In this document: positions 25,271 through 38,914 of the stretch, piece after piece
Layout: each line of letters starts with the position of its first letter
How positions within the stretch are numbered: position 1 is the first letter of the stretch
DNA from: Agriotes lineatus
Taxonomy: Eukaryota; Arthropoda; Insecta; Coleoptera; Elateridae
NCBI GenBank assembly: GCA_940337035.1
Contig: CALNHX010005262.1
Location: 1 to 64,000 of the forward strand
DNA length: 64,000 nucleotides
Direction: 5' to 3'
Position numbers and translations under genes: made by a program
The notes under the pieces: generated by a model
Told to the model about the DNA's origin: nothing
Databases searched by the model: none
Seen by the model: the letters and a program-made list of their open reading frames with translations, nothing else

Positions 25271-27475
25271 ATTCGCTATTACATACAGGTATGGTATAAT
25301 TACTAGACATCCAAGAACTTCTACAACCGCTTCGCGGTAGTTGTAAACTATGCATATTAACACCCGTAACTGCCTCATGCACCTAGTAACCATTTTCAAG
25401 GTGTTAATATAAATTTTTGGGGCGCTATACTAACGTCTAGATCACGTTTTAACTGAGTTTTACAGAGTAGTTTTAGCACATAAAGTCACCATAAAACGCG
25501 TAAGACGTTAGCCCGAGCAGCTTCTGCATTGGATTTTACATTCGCTATTACATACTGGTATGGTATAATTACACGACATCCAAGAGCTTCTAGAACCGCT
25601 TCGCGGGAGTTGTAAACTGTGCATATTAGTACCCGTAACTGCCTCATGCACCCAGTAACAATTTTCAAGATGTAAAAATAAATTTTTGGAGCGCTATTAT
25701 AACCCCTAGATCACGTTTTACGCTAATCAGATACAACTTTGATCCTACCGAGTATTAGAGAGTGGTTTTAGCACATAAAGTCTCCACAAAATGCGTTAGA
25801 CGTTAGCCTGAACAGCTTCTGCATTGGATTTTACATTCGCTATTACATACAGGTATGGTATAATTACAAGACATCCAAGAACTTCTAGAACCGCTTCGCG
25901 GGAGTTGTAAACTGTGCATATTAGCACACGTAACTGCCTCATGCACCCAGTAACAATTTTCTAGATGTAAAAATAAACTTTTAGGGCCCTACACTAACCT
26001 CTAGATCACGTTTTAACGCTAAGGAGATACAACTTTTTTCCTACTGAGTCTTAGAGATTGGTTTTAAAACATAAAGACACCTTAAAATGCGCTGCGTTAG
26101 CCTGAGCAGCTTCTGCATTGCATTTGAAATTTGCTATTAAATGCTGGTCTGGTATAATTACAAGGGATATAAAAATTCCTAAAACTGCTTCGCGGGAGTT
26201 GTAAACCTTGCATATTAGCACCCGTAGCTGCGTCATGCACCCAGAAACAATTTACAAGGTGGAAATATAAATTTTTGGGGCGCTATACTAACCTCTAGAT
26301 CACGTTTTAACTGAGTTTTAGACATCCAAGAACTTCTAGAACCGCTTCTCGGAAGTTGTAAAATGTGCTTATTAGCACACGTAACTGCCTCATGCACCCA
26401 GTAACAATGTTCAACATGAAAAAACAAATTTTTGGGGCGCTATAATAACCTCTAGATCACTTTTTAACGCTAAAGAAATACAACTTTGATCCTACTGAGT
26501 TTTAGAGATTGGGTTTAGCACATAAAGACATCACAAAATGCGTTAGACGTTAGCCTGAGCAGCTTCTGCATTGGATTTTACATTATGCTATTACATACTG
26601 GTATGGAATAATTACGAGACATAAAAGAATTTCGAAAACTGCTTAGCAGGAGTTGTAATCTATGCATATTAACACCCGTAACTGCCTCATGCACCCAGTA
26701 ACCATTTTCAAGGTGTTAATATAAATTTTTGGGGCGCTATACTAACCTCTAGATCACGTTTTAACTGAGTTTTAGAGAGTGGTTTTAGCACACAAACTCA
26801 CCACAGAAAGCGCTAAACGTTAAGCTAAGCAGCTTCTGCATAGCATTTTACATTTGCTATTACATACTGAGCTGGTATAATTACAAAAATCCAATATTTA
26901 CTAAAACTGCTTCGCGGGAGTTTTAAACAGTGCATATTAACACCCGTAATTGCCTCATGCACCCAGTAACAGTTTTCAAGGTATAAATATAAATTTTGGG
27001 GCGCTATAACAACCTCTAGATAGCGCTTTAATGCTAAAGAGTCACAACTTTGATCCTACTGCGCCATAGAGAGTGGTTTTAGCAATTAAAGGCCAGACAG
27101 AATGCGTTAGGAGTTAACCTGAGCAGTTTCTGTAATGGATTTACAGTTGCTATTACATACTGCTATGATATAATTACAAGATATCCAAGAATTCCTAAAA
27201 CTGCTTTCCGGGAATTGTAAACTGTGCATATTTAACACTCGTATCTACCTCATGCACTCAGTAACAATTTTCAAGACGTAAGTATAAATTTTTGGGACGC
27301 TATAATAACCCCTTGACCACGTTTTAAAGTTAAAGATACACAAATTTGATCCTACTGTGTCTTAGAGTGTGATTTTGGCATATAACGGCACCACAGAAAG
27401 CGTTAGACGTTAACCTGAGCAGCTTCTGCATTGCATTTTGCAGTTGCTATTACATACTGGTCTGGTATAATTACA
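23150..27475. repeat. ~4.3-kb satellite block, copy 1 (copy 2 at about 29550-34165)
   Basis: Landmark variants recur at an offset of 6404 from about 23150 to 25850, and at 6692 from about 25870 to 27475. The 288-bp step is one extra monomer in the second copy near 32270-32560. Shared private changes, such as the internal deletion at 26321/33013, confirm common descent. Copy 1 then joins a different variant at about 27478, which also occurs at about 18500 (offset about 8978). Copy 2 runs on to the end of the array. Confidence 0.8.
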
Positions 27476-30400
27476 AGACATCCAAGAACTTCTAGAGCCG
27501 CTTCGCGGGAGTTGTAAACTGTACATATTAGCACACGTAACAGCTTCATGCACCCAGTAACAATTATCAATATGTAAAAATAAATTTTTGGGAAGCTATA
27601 ATAATCTCTAGATCACGTTTTAACTGAGTTTTAGAGAGTGGTTTTAGCACATGAAGACACCATAAAACGCGTTAGACGTTAGCCCGAGCAGCTTCTGCAT
27701 TGGATTTTACTTTCTCTATTACATACTGGATGGTATAATTACAAGACATCCAAGAACTTCTAGAACCGCTTTGCGGGAGTTGTAAACTGTGCTTATTAGT
27801 ACCCGTAACTGCCTCATGCACCCAGTAACAATTTTTAAGGTGTAAAAATAAATTTTTGGGGCCAATTAATAACATCTAGATCACGTTTTCACGCTAAGGA
27901 GATACAAATATTATCCTACTGAGTCTTAGAGAGTGGTTTCAGAACATAAAGACACCTTAAAATGAGCTGCGTTAGCCTGAGCAGCTTCTGCATTGGATTT
28001 TACATTCGTTATTACATACTGGTATGGTATAATTACACGACATCCAAGAACTTTTAGAACCGCTTCGCGGGAGTTGTAAACTGTGCATATTAGCACACGT
28101 AACTGCCTCATGCACACAGTAACAATTTTCAAGATGGAAAAATAAATTTTTTGGGGCCCTATAATAACCTCTAGATCACGTTTTAACTGAGTTTTAGAGA
28201 GGGGTTTCAGCACATAAAAACACCTTAAAACGCGTTAGAAGTTGGCCTGAGCAGCTTCTGCATTGCATTTTACATTCGCTATTACATACTGGTATGGTGT
28301 AATTACAAGACATCCAAGAACTTCTAGAACCGCTTCGCGGGAGTTGTAAACTGAGCATATTAGCACACGTAACTGCCTTATGCACCCAGTAACAATTTAC
28401 AGGGTGTAAATATAAAGTTTTGGCTCGCTATACTAACCTCTAGATCACGTTTTAACTGAGTTTTAGAGAATGGTTTTAGCACATAAAGACACCATAAAAC
28501 GCGTTAGACGTTAGCCTGAGCAGCTTCTGCATTGGATTTTACATTCGCTATTACATACTGGTATGGTGTAATTACAAGACATGCAAGAACTTTTAGAACA
28601 GCTTCCCGGGAGTTGTAAACTGTCCATATTAGCACACGTAACTGCCTCACGCACACAGTAACGATGTTCAATATGTAAAAATAAATTTTTGGGGCCAATT
28701 AATAACCTCTAGATCACGTTTTAACGCTAAGGAGATACAAATATTATCCTACTGAGTCTTAGAGAGTGGTTTTAGAACATAAAGACACCTTAAAATGAGC
28801 TGCGTTAGCCTGAGCAGCTTCTGCATTGGATTTTACATTCGTTATTACATACTGGTATGGTATAATTACACGACATCCAAGAACTTTTAGAACCGCTTCG
28901 CGGGAGTTGTAAACTGTGCATATTAGCACACGTAACTGCCTCATGCACACAGTAACAATTTTCAAGATGGAAAAATAAACTTTTTGGGGCCCTATAATAA
29001 CCTCTAGATCACGTTTTAACTGAGATTTAGAGAGGGGTTTCAGCACATAAAAACACCTTAAAACGCGTTAGAAGTTGGCCTGAGCAGCTTCTGCATTGCA
29101 TTTTACATTCGCTATTACATACTGGTATGGTGTAATTACAAGACATCCAAGAACTTCTAGAACCGCTTCGCGGGAGTTGTAAACTAAGCATATTAGCACA
29201 CGTAACTGCCTTATGCACCCAGTAACAATTTACAGGGTGTAAATATAAAGTTTTGGCTCGCTATACTAACCTCTAGATCACGTTTTAACTGAGTTTTAGA
29301 GAATGGTTTTAGCACATAAAGACACCATAAAACGCGTTAGACGTTAGCCTGATCAGCTTCTGCATTGGATTTTACATTCGCTATTACATACTGGTATGGT
29401 GTAATTACAAGACATGCAAGAACTTTTAGAACAGCTTCGCGGGAGTTGTAAACTGTGCATATTAGCACACATAACTGCCTCACGCACACAGTAACAATGT
29501 ACAATATGTAAAAATAAATTTTTTGATCGCTATAATAACCTCTAGATAACGTTTTAAAGCTAAAGAGACACAACTTTGACTATACTGAGTCTTTGGGAGT
29601 GGTTTTAGCAAATAAAGTCACCACAAAAGGCGTTAGAAGTTGGCCTGAGCAGCTTCTACATTGGATTTAACATTCACTATTGCATACTGGTATGGTATAA
29701 TTACAAGACATAAAATAATTTAGAGAACTCCTTTGCGGGAGTTGTAACCTATGCATATTAGCACCCGTAACTGCCTCATGCACCCAGTAACAATTTTCAA
29801 GGTGTAAAAATAAATTTTTGGGGCCATGTAATATTCTCTAGATCACGTTTTAACGCTAAGGAGATACAAATATTATCCTACTGAGTCTTAGAGAGTGGTT
29901 TTAGAACATAAAGACACCTTAAAATGAGCCGCGTTAGCCTGAGCAACTTCTGCATTGCATTTGAAATTTGCTATTAAATGCTGGTCTGGTATAATTACAT
30001 GTGAAACAAGAATTCTTATAACTGCTGCGCGGGAGTTGTAAACAGTGCATATTAGCACCCATTACTGCCTCATGCACCCAGTAACAATTTACAAGGTGTA
30101 AATATAATTTTTTAAGGCGCTATAATAACCCCTAGATCACGATTTAACGCTAAAGAGACACAACTTTGATCCTACCAAGTCTTAGAGAGCGGGTTTAAAA
30201 CATAAAGACACCTTAAAATGCGCTGCGTTAGCCTGAGCAGCTTCTGCATTAGATTTTACATTCGCTATTACATACAGGTATGGAATAATTACAAGACTTA
30301 AAGAATTTCGAAAACTGCTTTGCGGGTGTTGTAATCTGTGCTTATTAACACCCGTAACTGCCTCATGCACCCAGTAACCATTTTCAAGGTGTTAATATAC

Positions 30401-33400
30401 ATTTTTGGGGCGCTATACTAACCTCTAGATCACGTTTTAACTGAGTTTTAGAGAGTGGTTTTAGCTCATAATAGTCACCATAAAACGCGTTAGACGTTAG
30501 CCTGAGCAGCTTCTGCATTGCTTCGCTATTACATACAGGTTTGGTATAATTACAATACATCCAAGAAATTCTAGAACCGCTTCGCGGGAGTTGTAAACAG
30601 TGCATATTAGTACCCGTAACTGACTCATGCACCCAGTAACAATTTTCAAGATGTAAAAATAAATTTTTGGGTTGCTATAATAACCCCTAGATCACGTTTT
30701 ACCCTAAACAGATACAACTTTGATCCTACTGAGTCTTAAAGAGTGGTTTTAGCACATAAAGTCAACATAAAACGCGTTTGACGTTAGCCTGAGCAGCTTC
30801 TGCATTGGATTTTACATTCGCTACTACATACTGGTATTGTATAATTACACGACATCCAAGAGCTTCTAGAACCGCTTCGCAGGAGTTGTAAACTGTGCAT
30901 ATTAGTACCCGTAACTGCCTCATGCACCCAGTAACAATTTTCAAGATGTAAAAATAAATTTTTGGGGCGCTATAATAACCCCTAGATCACGTTTTACGCT
31001 AAACAGATACAACTTTGATCCTACTGAGTCTTAGAGAATGGTTTTAGCACATAATGTCACCACAAAATGCGTTAGACGTTAGCCTGAGCAGCTTCTGCAT
31101 TGGATTTTACATTCGCTATTACATACTGATATGGTATAATTACAAGACATAAAAGAATTTCGAGAACTCCTTTGCGGGAGTTGTAAACTATGCATATTAG
31201 TACCCGTAACTGCCTCATGCACCCAGTAACCATTTTCAAGGTGTTATTTAACATTTTTGGGGTGCTATACTAACCTCTAGATCACGTTTTAACTGAGTTT
31301 TAGAGAGTGGTTTTGGCACATAATGTCACCATAAAACGCGTTAGACGTTAGCCTGAGCAGCTTCTGCATTGGATTTTACATTCGCTATTACATACAGGTA
31401 TGGTATAATTACAAGACATCCAAGAGCTTCTAGAACTGCTTTGCGTAAGTTGTAAACTGTGCATATTAGTACTCGTAACTGCCTCATGCACCCAGTAACA
31501 ATTTTCAAGATGTAAAAATAAATTTTTGGGGGTCTATAATAACCCCTAGATCACGTTTTACCCTAAACAGATACAACTTTGATCCTACTGAGTCTTAGAG
31601 AGTGGTTTTAGCGCATAAAGTCACCACAAAATGCGTTAGACGTTAGCCTGAACAGCTTCTGCATTGGATTGTACATTCGCTATTACATACAGGTATGGTA
31701 TAATTACTAGACATCCAAGAACTTCTACAACCGCTTCGCGGTAGTTGTAAACTATGCATATTAACACCCGTAACTGCCTCATGCACCTAGTAACCATTTT
31801 CAAGGTGTTAATATAAATTTTTGGGGCGCTATACTAACGTCTAGATCACGTTTTAACTGAGTTTTACAGAGTAGTTTTAGCACATAAAGTCAACATAAAA
31901 CGCGTTAGACGTTAGCCCGAGCAGCTTCTGCATTGGATTTTACATTCGCTATTACATACTGGTATGGTATAATTACACGACATCCAAGAGCTTCTAGAAC
32001 CGCTTCGCGGGAGTTGTAAACTGTGCATATTAGTACCCGTAACTGCCTCATGCACCCAGTAACAATTTTCAAGATGTAAAAATAAATTTTTGGGGCGCTA
32101 TAATAACCCCTAGATCACGTTTTACGCTAATCAGATACAACTTTGATCCTACCGAGTATTAGAGAGTGGTTTTAGCACATAAAGTCTCCACAAAATGCGT
32201 TAGACGTTAGCCTGAACAGCTTCTGCATTGGATTATACATTCGCTATTACATACAGGTATGGTATAGACATCCAAGAACTTCTAGAACCCTTTCGCGGGA
32301 GTTGTAAACTGTGCATATTAGCACACGTAACTGCCTCATGCACTCAGTAACAATGTTCAATATGTAAAAATAAATTTTTGGGGCGCTATAATAACCCTAG
32401 ATCACGTTTTAACATTAAAGAGACACAACTCTGATGTTACTGAGTCTTAGAGAGTGGTTTTAGCACATAAGGTCACCACAAAATGTGTTAAACGTTAGCC
32501 TGAGCAGCTTCTGCATTGGATTTTACATTCGCTATTACATACAGGTATGGTATAATTACAAGACATCCAAGAACTTCTAGAACCGCTTCGCGGGAGTTGT
32601 AAACTGTGCATATTAGCACACGTAACTGCCTCATGCACCCAGTAACAATTTTCTAGATGTAAAAATAAACTTTTGGGGCCCTACACTAACCTCTAGATCA
32701 CGTTTTAACGCTAAGGAGATACAACTTTTTTCCTACTGAGTCTTAGAGATTGGTTTTAAAACATAAAGACACCTTAAAATGCGCTGCGTTAGCCTGAGCA
32801 GCTTCTGCATTGCATTTGAAATTTGCTATTAAATGCTGGTCTGGTATAATTACAAGGGATATAAAAATTCCTAAAACTGTTTCGCGGGAGTTGTAAACCT
32901 TGCATATTAGCACCCGTAGCTGCCTCATGCACCCAGAAACAATTTACAAGGTGGAAATATAAATTTTTGGGGCGCTATACTAACCTCTAGATCACGTTTT
33001 AACTGAGTTTTAGACATCCAAGAACTTCTAGAACCGCTTCTCGGAAGTTGTAAAATGTGCTTATTAGCACACGTAACTGCCTCATGCACCCAGTAACAAT
33101 GTTCAACATGAAAAAACAAATTTTTGGGGCGCTATAATAACCTCTAGATCACTTTTTAACGCTAAAGAAATACAACTTTGATCCTACTGAGTTTTAGAGA
33201 TTGGGTTTAGCACATAAAGACATCACAAAATGCGTTAGACGTTAGCCTGAGCAGCTTCTGCATTGGATTTTACATTTGCTATTACATACTGGTATGGAAT
33301 AATTACGAGACATAAAAGAATTTCGAAAACTGCTTAGCAGGAGTTGTAATCTATGCATATTAACACCCGTAACTGCCTCATGCACCCAGTAACCATTTTC

Positions 33401-34405
33401 AAGGTGTTAATATACATTTTTGGGGCGCTATACTAACCTCTAGATCACGTTTTAACTGAGTTTTAGAGAGTGGTTTTAGCACACAAACTCACCACAGAAA
33501 GCGCTAGACGTTAAGCTAAGCAGCTTCTGCATAGCATTTTACATTTGCTATTACATACTGAGCTGGTATAATTACAAAAATCCAATATTTACTAAAACTG
33601 CTTCGCGGGAGTTTTAAACAGTGCATATTAACACCCGTAATTGCCTCATGCACCCAGTAACAGTTTTCAAGGTATAAATATAAATTTTGGGGCGCTATAA
33701 CAACCTCTAGATAGCGCTTTAATGCTAAAGAGTCACAACTTTGATCCTACTGCGCCATAGAGAGTGGTTTTAGCAATTAAAGGCCAGACAGAATGCGTTA
33801 GGAGTTAACCTGAGCAGTTTCTGTAATGGATTTACAGTTGCTATTACATACTGCTATGATATAATTACAAGATATCCAAGAATTCCTAAAACTGCTTTCC
33901 GGGAATTGTAAACTGTGCATATTTAACACTCGTATCTACCTCATGCACTCAGTAACAATTTTCAAGACGTAAGTATAAATTTTTGGGACGCTATAATAAC
34001 CCCTTGACCACGTTTTAAAGTTAAAGATACACAAATTTGATCCTACTGTGTCTTAGAGTGTGATTTTGGCACATAACGGCACCACAGAAAGCGTTAGACG
34101 TTAACCTGAGCAGCTTCTGCATTGCATTTTGCAGTTGCTATTACATACTGGTCTGGTATAATTACAAGACATCCAAGAATTTGTAAAACTGCTTTCCTGG
34201 AGTTGTAAACTGTGCATATTAACACCCGTAACTGCCTCATGCACCCAATAACAATTTTGAAGGTGTAAATATAAATTTTTGAGGCGCTATAATAAATTCT
34301 AGATCACGTTTTAACGCGAAAGAGACACATCTTGACTCCTACTGTGTCTAAGAGAGCGATTTTAGCACACAAAGGCACCACAGAAAACGTTAGACGTTAA
34401 CCTGA

Positions 34406-36522
34406 GTTGTATGGGTCTAATGACAACTGTTTTGAATATATTGGTGATTTTATGCAAAAACTGCAGAATTTTTAGGCGGCTGCTATAACAGAAAACAACT
34501 GAATGTTGAAAAACGTTACCAATTACCTTTTTCGTGAATTACCTTTATGGTCTAAAATAGTGATTGTGGGTATTGCTGCTATACAGGGTGCTTAACATTT
34601 GCAAATTTAATCATTTCAGATTTTTTTAAATGCAGTACTTTTAGGCGGCTGCTATAAGAGAAAACAACTGAATGATGAAAAACGTTACCAATTATCTTTT
34701 TCGTGAATTACCTTTATAGTCTAAAATAGAGACTGTGGGTATTGCTGCTATACAGGGTGCTCAACATTTGCAAATTTAATCATTTCGGATTTTTTTTAAA
34801 TGGAACACACTATATATTTTTGGAAAACCCTTTTAATGCGCATTCTTATGATATTAACTTTATACCCCTAAATTCAACTACTTTTCAAATATGCGTATGT
34901 TAGCATAAAAATCTGGTGTGATACACTCACACAACTTCCTTTTACAGTGATGTTATAATTAGTCAAAAATTTCATTTTTAATTTTTAACCATTTGTTAAA
35001 AATTTTCAAAAATTACAAATTCTACAAAAACGGTACAAAATCGAGTGTTAGTTGAAGAGACAAATTTTCTCTAGAATTTTAAGGTGAATTCAAAAATGTA
35101 ATAATATACCGGGTGTTTTATTTAAAATAGGAGTTAATAAAAAAAATAGAAAAAAAAACAAAAGAAACCCACTTTAGAAGTATTCAACTGGAAAATCACC
35201 TATCTCACATCAATACACATTAAAAATGTAAGAAAAATGTAAAGTTTAAAAAAAATCGTTAGAGCCGTTTTTGAAAAAAACGAAAAAAACTGAAAAATCA
35301 CAAGAGTAAACACCTACTTCCGGTTATGCGATTCTCTTCAAAAGCTTGCTGTCTCATCTACATAGTACACAAAACTTATATATGAAGTTTCAACGCCATA
35401 CCTCTTTTCGTTTTTGAGATATTCTGTTCACAGACAGACACACAGACAGACAGACACACACACAGACACACACACAGACACACAGACAGACCAATGAAAA
35501 AAAATATGTTTTTTGGGATCAGGGGACTCTAAAACGTGAAGATCCGTTGAAAACTCAATTTCGAATTTTTGGGGTGAATCCAATACTTCCTTTATAGTAA
35601 AAGGAAGTAAAAACGAATCAAGCCATTACAATGTAAAATTAAACATTTGTAACTATTCGAGAATAACAAAAAACCAGGTCTAGATAATAGAAATTTAGCA
35701 GCTGCTGAAATTAGAAATAACAAATACAAACAAAGCAAAGCAATAAACAGTTTAATCTGGAAAGCAATTAGGGCTAGAAAACGAAATATCAGGAAAAAAC
35801 TCATTAAAAGTAATTTTCAAAAGTACAGAGATACACAGGATGCTCCAGTTAAACGAATTGAAATTCTTATTTTAGAAAATTATAAGCTCTCTGAATAGCT
35901 TTAAAGCCCAGAGAATGGCAGAAGAAATATTTGAACATTTAGAGTAATTACATATAAGATGTTGGTGTACATATTCGCTTTTGTTGTTTTAAATGTGATT
36001 TTATTTGATCCTGGAATTTATTTATTTCTGCATTTCTGATTTGTTCCGGTTTGTTATTTCTTTTATCAACAATGACTGGATTTATATTTACTAAACCTGG
36101 TTTTGTTTTTTCTTTAGAGTTCAAGTGTTTAAATTATCATTTAAGCGGCGTTTACTTGCTATCCTTCGAAATAAAGCATCTTTAGGGGGTTTATTTGTTT
36201 TTTATGCTAAAATACGCGTACCTATATGAAAAACAGTTAAATTTAGAAGTGTGAAGTAAGATATCAAAGGAAGGCTCATTAATAGGGATTTTAAAAATAT
36301 ACAGAGTGATCCATTTAAAAAAAATCTAAATTATTAGATTTGCAAATGTCGATCACCCTGTATAGCAATAATACACACAACCACTATTTTACACTCTAAA
36401 GTCAGATAACGTCTTTCTTCATTCAATTGTTTTCTATTACGTACAGCAGCCGCCTAAAGTTTAACATTTTTTGCATAAAATTATTGATATTTTCAAAACA
36501 ATTGACGTTACACCCATACAAC
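34406..36522. mobile_element. 2.1-kb element with imperfect terminal inverted repeats
   Basis: The left end, gttgtatgggtctaatgac, is matched in inverted orientation by the right end at 36500-36522. Homology between the arms continues inward through a tttaggcggctgct motif, a tatacagggtg motif and a ctatatattttt-like stretch, to about 34860 on the left and about 36255 on the right. In the left arm a ~169-bp unit is tandemly repeated (tttaggcggc at 34471 and ttaggcggct at 34641). The centre has no credible coding frame and contains other repeats. No target duplication was found. This is probably a non-autonomous foldback-type element. Its left end coincides with the edge of the satellite. Confidence 0.7.
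35110..35615 (+). repeat. dispersed insect repeat ending in an aaggaagtaaa motif
   Basis: The repeat starts near ataccgggtgttttattt and contains a (CAGA/CACA)n tract at about 35430-35492, then ggggactctaaaacgtgaag and a small terminal hairpin around cttcctttatagtaaaagga. The segment after the microsatellite is related to 52770-52880 on the opposite strand (gaaacgtgaagatc and a closing gaagtaaa). It is a dispersed non-coding repeat of unknown class. Confidence 0.55.
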
Positions 36523-37081
36523 TTTTTTTACAATTTTTTTTTTTTCAATATTTCACCATTTTATCAGCATTTATTTACTGAAAACTGAAAACCCATCGAA
36601 AGTTTTTAATCCAAAATATAATCAATATTGAACATTTTAAAAATTCTTTTGAGTCCATAGATAGGCAAGACATACAAGAATTATGTAAAATATTGATCAT
36701 GTTTCCATTTGCAGCCTTGGTTTAAGAAGAAATGGAAATAAGTTAGCGTTAATGGAAGAAATTACCAAGTATAAACGCCGCCCTTAAGGCGTCTAAAAAA
36801 TATATTGTTTGCATTTTACGGACGAAATAAGTGTTTTTTGAAGCATTCAAATGACTTTTTTGCCTCAACTTGACGGTTTCGACTAAAAGTGACATTGTCA
36901 GCACTGCAGAAAAACACTGATTTCACGCACTTAATTAAAAAAAATTAATTTGTATACATACGCAGCGAAATGACTGGCGTACCAAAGAATGTTTGGTGGG
37001 AGAGCCGAGGAAATCAAACATTTCGCAGAAGTGGAATATGTAAAATTTTTCGTCCAACCGCAATGCATATTATAATCAACT
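36523..37081. other. no gene seen
   Basis: This is AT-rich sequence with homopolymer runs and no open frame of note. It lies between the inverted-repeat element and the next dispersed repeat. No recognisable repeat family was identified. Confidence 0.5.
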
Positions 37082-38113
37082 AGCTTTTACCCGCGACTTC
37101 GTTCACGCGAGGTTCGTTATTTGTGTATTAAATAATGACTAATTATTTTCTGTCATCCCATCCCATCCTATCCCCGTCCCCGTCCCTTTCTCCGTCCCCG
37201 TCTCCGTACCGTCCCATTCCGTCCCGTCCCGTCCTCTCCCCTTCCATCCAATTCCTTCCCTTCCCTTCCCTTTCCGTCCCGTCCCGTCTCGTTCCTTTTC
37301 GTCCCGTCCCTTCCTTTTCCGTCCAGTCCCTTCCTGTTCAGTCCCGTCCCGTCCCTTCCCGTCCCGTCCCGTCCCTTCCCCTTCCATCCCATTTCTTCCC
37401 TTTCCTTTCCGTATCATCCCGTTCCGCCCCGCCCCGCCCCGTCTCGACCCTTCCCGTCCCGTTCCGTCCCGCCCCTTTCCCTCCCGACCCGTCCCGCCCC
37501 TCCCCTTCCATCCCATCCCCTCCCCTTCCATCCCATCCCCTCCCCTTCCATCCCATCTTTTTCCTTCTCTTTCCGTCCCGCCCCGCCCCGACCCGTCCCG
37601 CTTTGCCCCGTCCCGTCCCGTCCCGTTTCGTCCCTTCCCTTCCCGTCCAGTCCCGTCCCGCTCAGTCCCGTCCCGTCCAGTCCGTCCCGTTCCGTCCAGT
37701 CTAGTCCCGTCCCGTCCCGTTTCTTCCCTTATGTCATGTTCACCGTCTTGGACTTAAAAATAAATGTAATTTTCGCAATCAACGTCCCAAAAAACCTCAA
37801 TAACGACACCCATATCGATTTTTAGGCTTACTTACCCCATTTCACCCCCTAAGGGGTTGATTTTTGGAAAATCACGAAATACGTGTTTGATTATTTGTTT
37901 TTAGGAGTACTCCTACGAAGTTTCAAGTCGAAATGTCTATTTAATATTATTTCTCCATACAAAATTGGAACCCCCATTTTACCCCTTTAGGGGTTGAATT
38001 TCGAAATATCCTTCCTTATTTCTTGTATACATCATAAAGGGAACCTCTGTGCAAAATTTCAGCTGGGCGTTGATGAGTGAGTGAGTGAGTCAGTCAGGAC
38101 TTTTAGAAATATA
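37082..38113 (+). mobile_element. dispersed repeat with cccgcgacttcg head and gtgagtgagtcagtcag tail
   Basis: The head, agcttttacccgcgacttcg, is a motif I recall from abundant non-autonomous repeats in many insect genomes. So is the tail: aaaatttcagctgggcgttg, followed by a GTGA/GTCA ladder at about 38070-38097. Inside are paired paragraphs ending in aggggttga (37852 and 37986). A long CCCGT-like microsatellite (37155-37730) has expanded inside the head. No protein is encoded. Confidence 0.6.
37155..37730. repeat. ~570-bp C/T-only CCCGT-like pentamer microsatellite
   Basis: The plus strand is almost entirely C and T with regularly spaced G, in variants of cccgt, cccat and cccct. The minus strand is therefore dense in GGGA(C/T/G) runs with potential for G-quadruplexes. 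The long Pro/Ser/Arg frame on plus and the Gly/Lys/Arg frames on minus follow from the repeat and are not genes. Confidence 0.9.
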
Positions 38114-38120
38114 TATAAAA

Positions 38121-38914
38121 TAACACATCAATTTTTTGTCCAACCATCCCGAAAAGATTACGGCCGCAAAAGTGGTTTTTGCGGCCGCAAAATATCACAT
38201 CCCTACTTATGCCCATAAAAATCAACTTTTCAAGGCATTTGCAAAAAATAACTATTTTATTTAACAGCTTCGTTTTCTGCAAATAAATGCGAAATTTGAA
38301 TTTTTTACATTTTCGGTTTTTGCAAAATTTACATGTCCCTAACCATAACTTTACATGCAGAATTAATTAGATGATTAAACATTTCATATATTATAATTTT
38401 GTAATCAAACACTTACCGTATGAAGTGGTACTTATTTCACACAAATTATTGTTAGGAAATAAAATCACTTAGCAGCATCAAAAGAAATTTTATAATCCAC
38501 TCCTGAGAAGCAGAGAGCAAAACAATAGAATGCGAACGACCGTTACCTGCAAAGTTGTAAATCCGTTCGTGGAGACAGAATAACATCGAGTAACTGGAAC
38601 ACCAACCGTTCACATTGAGTTGACTAATCTACCCTGGCGACAGTTCAGCAATCACTTCCATGTAATATTGCCGGAAAGGTTTAGTATATAATTTCAAAAT
38701 ATTTTTGAATTCAAATCGTTATTACAATCAGTAATAATTATGAGTTATATTTAAATGTAAATTTTCACAAAAAGTAAATAAGTATATCTGATTCCTGACA
38801 GAACAGTACGTTCACTTTTACCCTGTTTTTACTGATAAATCACTAAATAAAATACTCAATGATTCCCAATTTTTATTTTTCAAGCATCACACACAAACTA
38901 CAAAACCAATAAAA
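38121..38914. other. intergenic, includes the probable ERGIC2 3' end
   Basis: No gene is seen. A short palindrome around gcggccgcaaaa sits at about 38160-38190. On the minus strand an AATAAA (tttatt at 38872-38877) lies about 40 nt beyond the ERGIC2 stop and is the likely polyadenylation signal. Confidence 0.55.

Larger units (their letters stand above)
14665..34405. repeat. satellite array, right segment
   Basis: This continues the same 269/296-bp satellite after the retroelement. Monomer identity is variable. Some units carry private deletions: a block is lost after gagttttaga at about 26321 and at about 33013, and 13 bp are lost at about 24118 and 30522. Sharing of these between distant positions shows that multi-monomer blocks were copied. 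The last recognisable monomer stops in the core (gttaacctga) at 34405, where an unrelated element begins. No gene is seen; all open frames here are satellite shadows. Confidence 0.97.

Noticed and set aside
1505..33119. Dozens of 60-95 codon minus-strand frames in the satellite
   Set aside because: They repeat with the monomer, lack credible starts or domains, and shift freely with monomer variants. They are shadows of tandem repetition.
1..34405. A CRISPR-like repeat pattern
   Set aside because: Units are contiguous ~280-bp monomers with no unique spacers, and the DNA is eukaryotic.
37135..37704. A 189-codon Pro/Ser/Arg-rich frame and Gly/Lys/Arg-rich frames opposite
   Set aside because: They are a direct translation of the CCCGT-like microsatellite.
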